NCBI GenBank assembly: GCA_946002045.1
Contig: CAMFYM010000094.1
Span: 1 to 5,383, forward strand
Source of the DNA: an uncultured Clostridia bacterium
GTDB taxonomy: Bacteria; Bacillota; Clostridia; Oscillospirales; Acutalibacteraceae
DNA length: 5,383 nucleotides
Direction: 5' to 3'
The notes beneath the pieces are model-generated. The model did no database searches, was not told the origin of the DNA, and was given only the letters and a program-made list of their open reading frames with translations. Each line of letters opens with the position of its first letter. Positions within the stretch are counted from its first letter, which is position 1. The translations under genes were made by a program, and so were the position numbers. Positions 5,299-5,383 of this stretch are shown in pieces.

Positions 5299-5306
5299 TC
5301 ACCTCA
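5299..5306 (-). promoter_or_regulatory. Ribosome binding site that sets the acpP start
   Basis: TGAGGTGA on the minus strand lies eight bases before the ATG at 5290. The alternative GTG start at 5302 sits inside this motif and has only an A/T stretch upstream, so the ATG is preferred. Confidence 0.75.
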
Positions 5307-5345
5307 AAAAAGTTGTTGTTAATGTTGTTATATTATGTTATTATC

Positions 5346-5374
5346 ATATTATAAAATTCATATTGAATTGTCAA
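5346..5374 (-). promoter_or_regulatory. Likely promoter of acpP
   Basis: On the minus strand a perfect TTGACA (5369-5374) is followed 17 bases later by TAATAT (5346-5351). An overlapping TATAAT (5348-5353) has a 15-base spacing. The predicted leader is about 50 bases, A/C-rich with CAA repeats and no strong pairing, which usually favours translation. The spacer holds a perfect inverted repeat (5355-5369). Confidence 0.65.
5355..5369. promoter_or_regulatory. Operator-like inverted repeat in the acpP promoter
   Basis: AATTCA-TAT-TGAATT is a perfect 6-3-6 inverted repeat between the acpP -35 and -10 boxes, where a repressor would block polymerase. It does not match the FapR box (TTAGTACC-type) and only loosely resembles the MarR-type FabT box. 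A/T palindromes are common in such DNA, so this is a suggestion only. Confidence 0.35.
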
Positions 5375-5383
5375 TATATTTTT

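Noticed and set aside
5063..5302. Longer acpP from the GTG at 5302 (79 residues)
   Set aside because: The GTG lies within the Shine-Dalgarno motif of the ATG at 5290 and has no good site of its own; the extra four residues are not typical of the family.

Overview
The window looks like a piece of chromosome from a low-GC, Gram-positive anaerobe of the class Clostridia, plausibly a gut Oscillospiraceae/Ruminococcaceae relative. This is an inference from the style of the encoded proteins, the strong AGGAGG-type ribosome binding sites, the A+T-rich spacers with U-tract terminators, and a WalR-like box before a cell-wall hydrolase gene. All five protein genes lie on the minus strand, so transcription runs from high to low coordinates. 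No RNA gene, insertion sequence, CRISPR array or phage gene was seen.

In transcription order the layout is as follows. (1) acpP, an acyl carrier protein with its own promoter near the right edge; the better start is the ATG at 5290, giving 75 residues. (2) A compact acpP-glpK junction in which the likely glpK promoter lies in the acpP 3' region and its -10 box abuts the acpP terminator hairpin. The glpK leader then carries three successive Shine-Dalgarno-like motifs and a four-codon reading frame (M-R-E-G-stop) that overlaps the glpK ribosome binding site. (3) A tightly spaced three-gene operon: glpK (glycerol kinase), an Ldh-family NAD(P)-dependent 2-hydroxyacid dehydrogenase and a short-form malic enzyme, with gaps of 22 and 30 bases, closed by a terminator near 954-992. 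(4) A 307-base spacer holding that terminator, a WalR-type direct repeat, an extended -10 promoter and a hairpin leader. (5) A secreted CHAP-domain cell-wall hydrolase with a strong terminator.

The operon suggests that glycerol phosphorylation is expressed together with two pyridine-nucleotide oxidoreductases, at least one of which acts on malate. That would fit redox balancing through the oxaloacetate/malate/pyruvate node while a reduced substrate is used. The substrate of the Ldh-family enzyme cannot be read from the sequence, and no glycerol-3-phosphate dehydrogenase or glycerol facilitator lies in the window. acpP and glpK both feed phospholipid synthesis (acyl-ACP and sn-glycerol 3-phosphate), but their adjacency may be chance.

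Most of the content is ordinary housekeeping and carbon metabolism. The points most worth a second look are the glpK leader, the glpK/Ldh/malic-enzyme operon and the WalR-like box before the CHAP gene. I see no sign of a new defence or mobile system.
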